From: CAVWXT01 sp963759115
Lineage (GTDB): Bacteria > Planctomycetota > Planctomycetia > Pirellulales > Thermoguttaceae
Length of the DNA: 64,000 bases
Direction of reading: 5' to 3'
Assembly: GCA_963759115.1 (NCBI GenBank)
Contig: CAVWXT010000006.1
Coordinates: 868,001-932,000 of the forward strand
Shown here: piece by piece, positions 62,260-64,000 of the stretch
How positions within the stretch are numbered: position 1 is the stretch's first letter
Layout: each line of letters starts with the position of its first letter
The notes under the pieces: generated by a model
The model's input: the letters and a program-made list of their open reading frames with translations, nothing else
Told to the model about the DNA's origin: nothing
The model's database searches: none
Translations under genes and position numbers: made by a program

Positions 62260-64000
62260 GCTAGCATCTACTACGGCTTGCGCAGCCGGCTGCACGACGC
62301 CACGGGCACCGGCGAGTTGACCACGCCCGGCGGCAGTCAGCCCAAGGCGCGGGTCTCGTACGCGGCCGCGTGGTACGACGCCCTCGGGCGTCAAACGGCC
62401 GCGGCCAACTACGGCGCCAACGGCGGCACCACGATGACCGTCAACGACCGGCCCAGCAGTGCGCCCAACCGCAGCGACACCGTGCTGGTGGCTTCGACCG
62501 AGTACGACACGACGGGGCAGGCGTACAAGACCATCGACCCGAAGGCGCGGGAGGACCGCCGCGAGTTCGACGCCTTGGGGCGCGTCACGAAAACTATCCA
62601 GAATTACATGGACGGCACGCCCGGGGCGAATGCCGATCAGGACGTGACGGTGGAAACCGCGTACAACGCCGACGGCCTGGTTAGCACGTTGACCGCCAAG
62701 AATTCCACCACCGGCGACCAGGTTACGCAATACGTCTACGGCACGTCGTTGGGCGGGATCACGCCGCAGATCTACCGCAACGATCTGCTGCGGGCGGTGA
62801 TCTACCCCGACAGCGACGACCCCGCCGCCCTCGATGGAAACGGCACTGACGGGGTTTACGACCGGGTCGAATACAAGTATAATCGACAGGGTCAGCCGAT
62901 CGAGTTGAAAGACCAGAACGGCACGGTCCACGAGTACGTGTACGATGCCGTGGGCCGGCAGGTTACCGACAAGGTGACGACGGTCGGCGCCGGTGTCGAC
63001 GACGCCGTGCGGCGGATTGTGCGGACCTACGAGGTGCGGGGCATGGTCGAGCATTTGACCAGTTACGACGCCTCCAGCGGCGGCAACGTCTTGAACGACG
63101 TGCTCCGCCAGTACGATACCCTGGGCCGGCCGACCAACGAGTACCAGGAGCACGAAGGAGCGAAGGACGCCAATACGGTTTACGTCCAGAACGCCTACGT
63201 CGACTTCGCCACCTACGGCCTGCGGCTGGCTTCCGTGCGGTATCCCAACGGCCGCAAGGTGTTCTTCGACTACAGTTCCACCGCCGGCGCGGCCTTGAAC
63301 CGGCTGGACGCGATCAAGGACGATAACGGCGGATCGCCCGGCAATACGCTGGCGTCCTACACCTATCTTGGGCTCGGCACGATGGTTGTGGAGGATTTCG
63401 TTCAGCCGCAAGTGAAGCTCGATTACTTCGGCGGCACGAGCGGAACCTACAGCGGTTTCGACGATTTCGGCCGCGTGGTTCAGCAGCTTTGGCGCGACTA
63501 CGGCGCGGGCCAGGACCGCGACAACTTCACTTACGGCTACGACCGCGCCGGCAACCGCCTTTATCGCGAGCATTGTGTCCCGTCGGGCAAGGACGAGTTC
63601 TACACCTACGACGCGGTAAATCGCTTGACGGTCTCTCAGTGTGGCGACCTGAACGTCGGCAAGACGGCCATCTCGGGCACGCCCGCCCGCGAAGAGGATT
63701 TCACCCTCGACCCGACGGGCAACTGGTCCGCCTACGTCCAGAAGACCAGCGGTTCGACCGACTTGAACCAGTCGCGCAACCACAACGTGGTGAACGAGAC
63801 CACGTCGGCCAGTTCGTGGGCAACACCCGCGCACGATCGCACCGGAAACATGACGACCGTGCCAAAGCCGTCGAGCCTGGCCAACGGCCTCGCACTCAAG
63901 TACGACGCCTGGAACCGCTTGGTTCAAGTGACCGACGGCGCGACCGTGGTTGCCAAGTACGAGTACGACGGCGACGGCCGGCGCATCAAGAAGCACATTG
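62260..64000 (+). CDS. RHS/YD-repeat protein, 5'-truncated, runs off the window
   Basis: An unbroken frame of at least 578 codons from about 62266 to the window end: YYGLRSRLHDATGTGEL, YDALGRQTAAANYG, YDAVGRQVTDKV, YDRAGNRLYREH and YDAWNRLVQVTDG are YD repeats. No start codon or N-terminal domain precedes it; the DNA upstream is the LRR-gene promoter side. It differs from the RHS gene at 55149, so it is a second, displaced RHS segment, or the 3' part of a gene whose 5' end was lost. The end lies outside the window. Confidence 0.8.

Overview
The window looks like a GC-rich Planctomycetota chromosome segment, possibly from the Pirellulales (the order is only a guess). The pointers are an SHD1-domain secreted protein, a DUF1559-type prepilin, DUF4838 and BNR-type secreted carbohydrate proteins, ISKra4-, IS1111- and ISAzo13-like elements, and YD-repeat (RHS) proteins with Cys-rich starts.

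Layout. 0-6.2 kb: housekeeping genes secG and tpiA (minus strand) and thrS and infC (plus strand), then a protein kinase and a DUF3800 protein. 6.7-10 kb: an ISKra4-like element with perfect 20-bp ends, itself split by an IS1111/IS110-like element. 10-16.2 kb, minus strand: selA, selB, a small membrane protein and an SHD1 protein whose reading frame crosses an in-frame UGA followed by a perfect hairpin, which makes it a candidate selenoprotein. 16.4-21.7 kb, plus strand: a methyltransferase, three 2-hydroxyacyl-CoA-dehydratase-family subunits and their ATPase activator. 22-25.5 kb: a two-gene unknown module, selD with a six-cysteine N-terminal extension, and an AhpD-like protein. 25.6-44 kb: a secreted polysaccharide-breakdown locus with a DUF4838 protein, two paralogous GH2-like proteins, a BNR-type protein, a PQQ-propeller/PL8-lyase fusion and a transglutaminase-like protein. 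44-50 kb: a two-component system with a sigma-54 activator, facing a sigma-54 promoter in front of a prepilin/lipoprotein/esterase operon. 50-64 kb: gene fragments, a truncated vWA protein, a small Cys-rich gene cut by an ISAzo13-like element, and an RHS protein ending in a zincin-like (HExxH) tip. The region closes with an LRR lipoprotein and a 5'-truncated second RHS gene that runs off the window.

How the genes work together. SelA, SelB and SelD supply most of the selenocysteine pathway and the SHD1 protein is its likely local client; the tRNA-Sec gene was not found here. The dehydratase subunits and activator form a radical or low-potential reduction module. The secreted enzymes at 25-41 kb probably attack an anionic (uronic-acid) polysaccharide.

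Caution on reading frames. Many conserved genes (thrS, infC, selA, selB, selD, the dehydratases, RHS, the vWA protein) are interrupted by 1-nt frame breaks. Most that I resolved are an extra G or C lying between two intact codons; others are losses in short G or C runs. Genes of lower GC are largely unbroken. I annotate the broken genes as whole genes and flag the breaks; sequence error is the simplest explanation.
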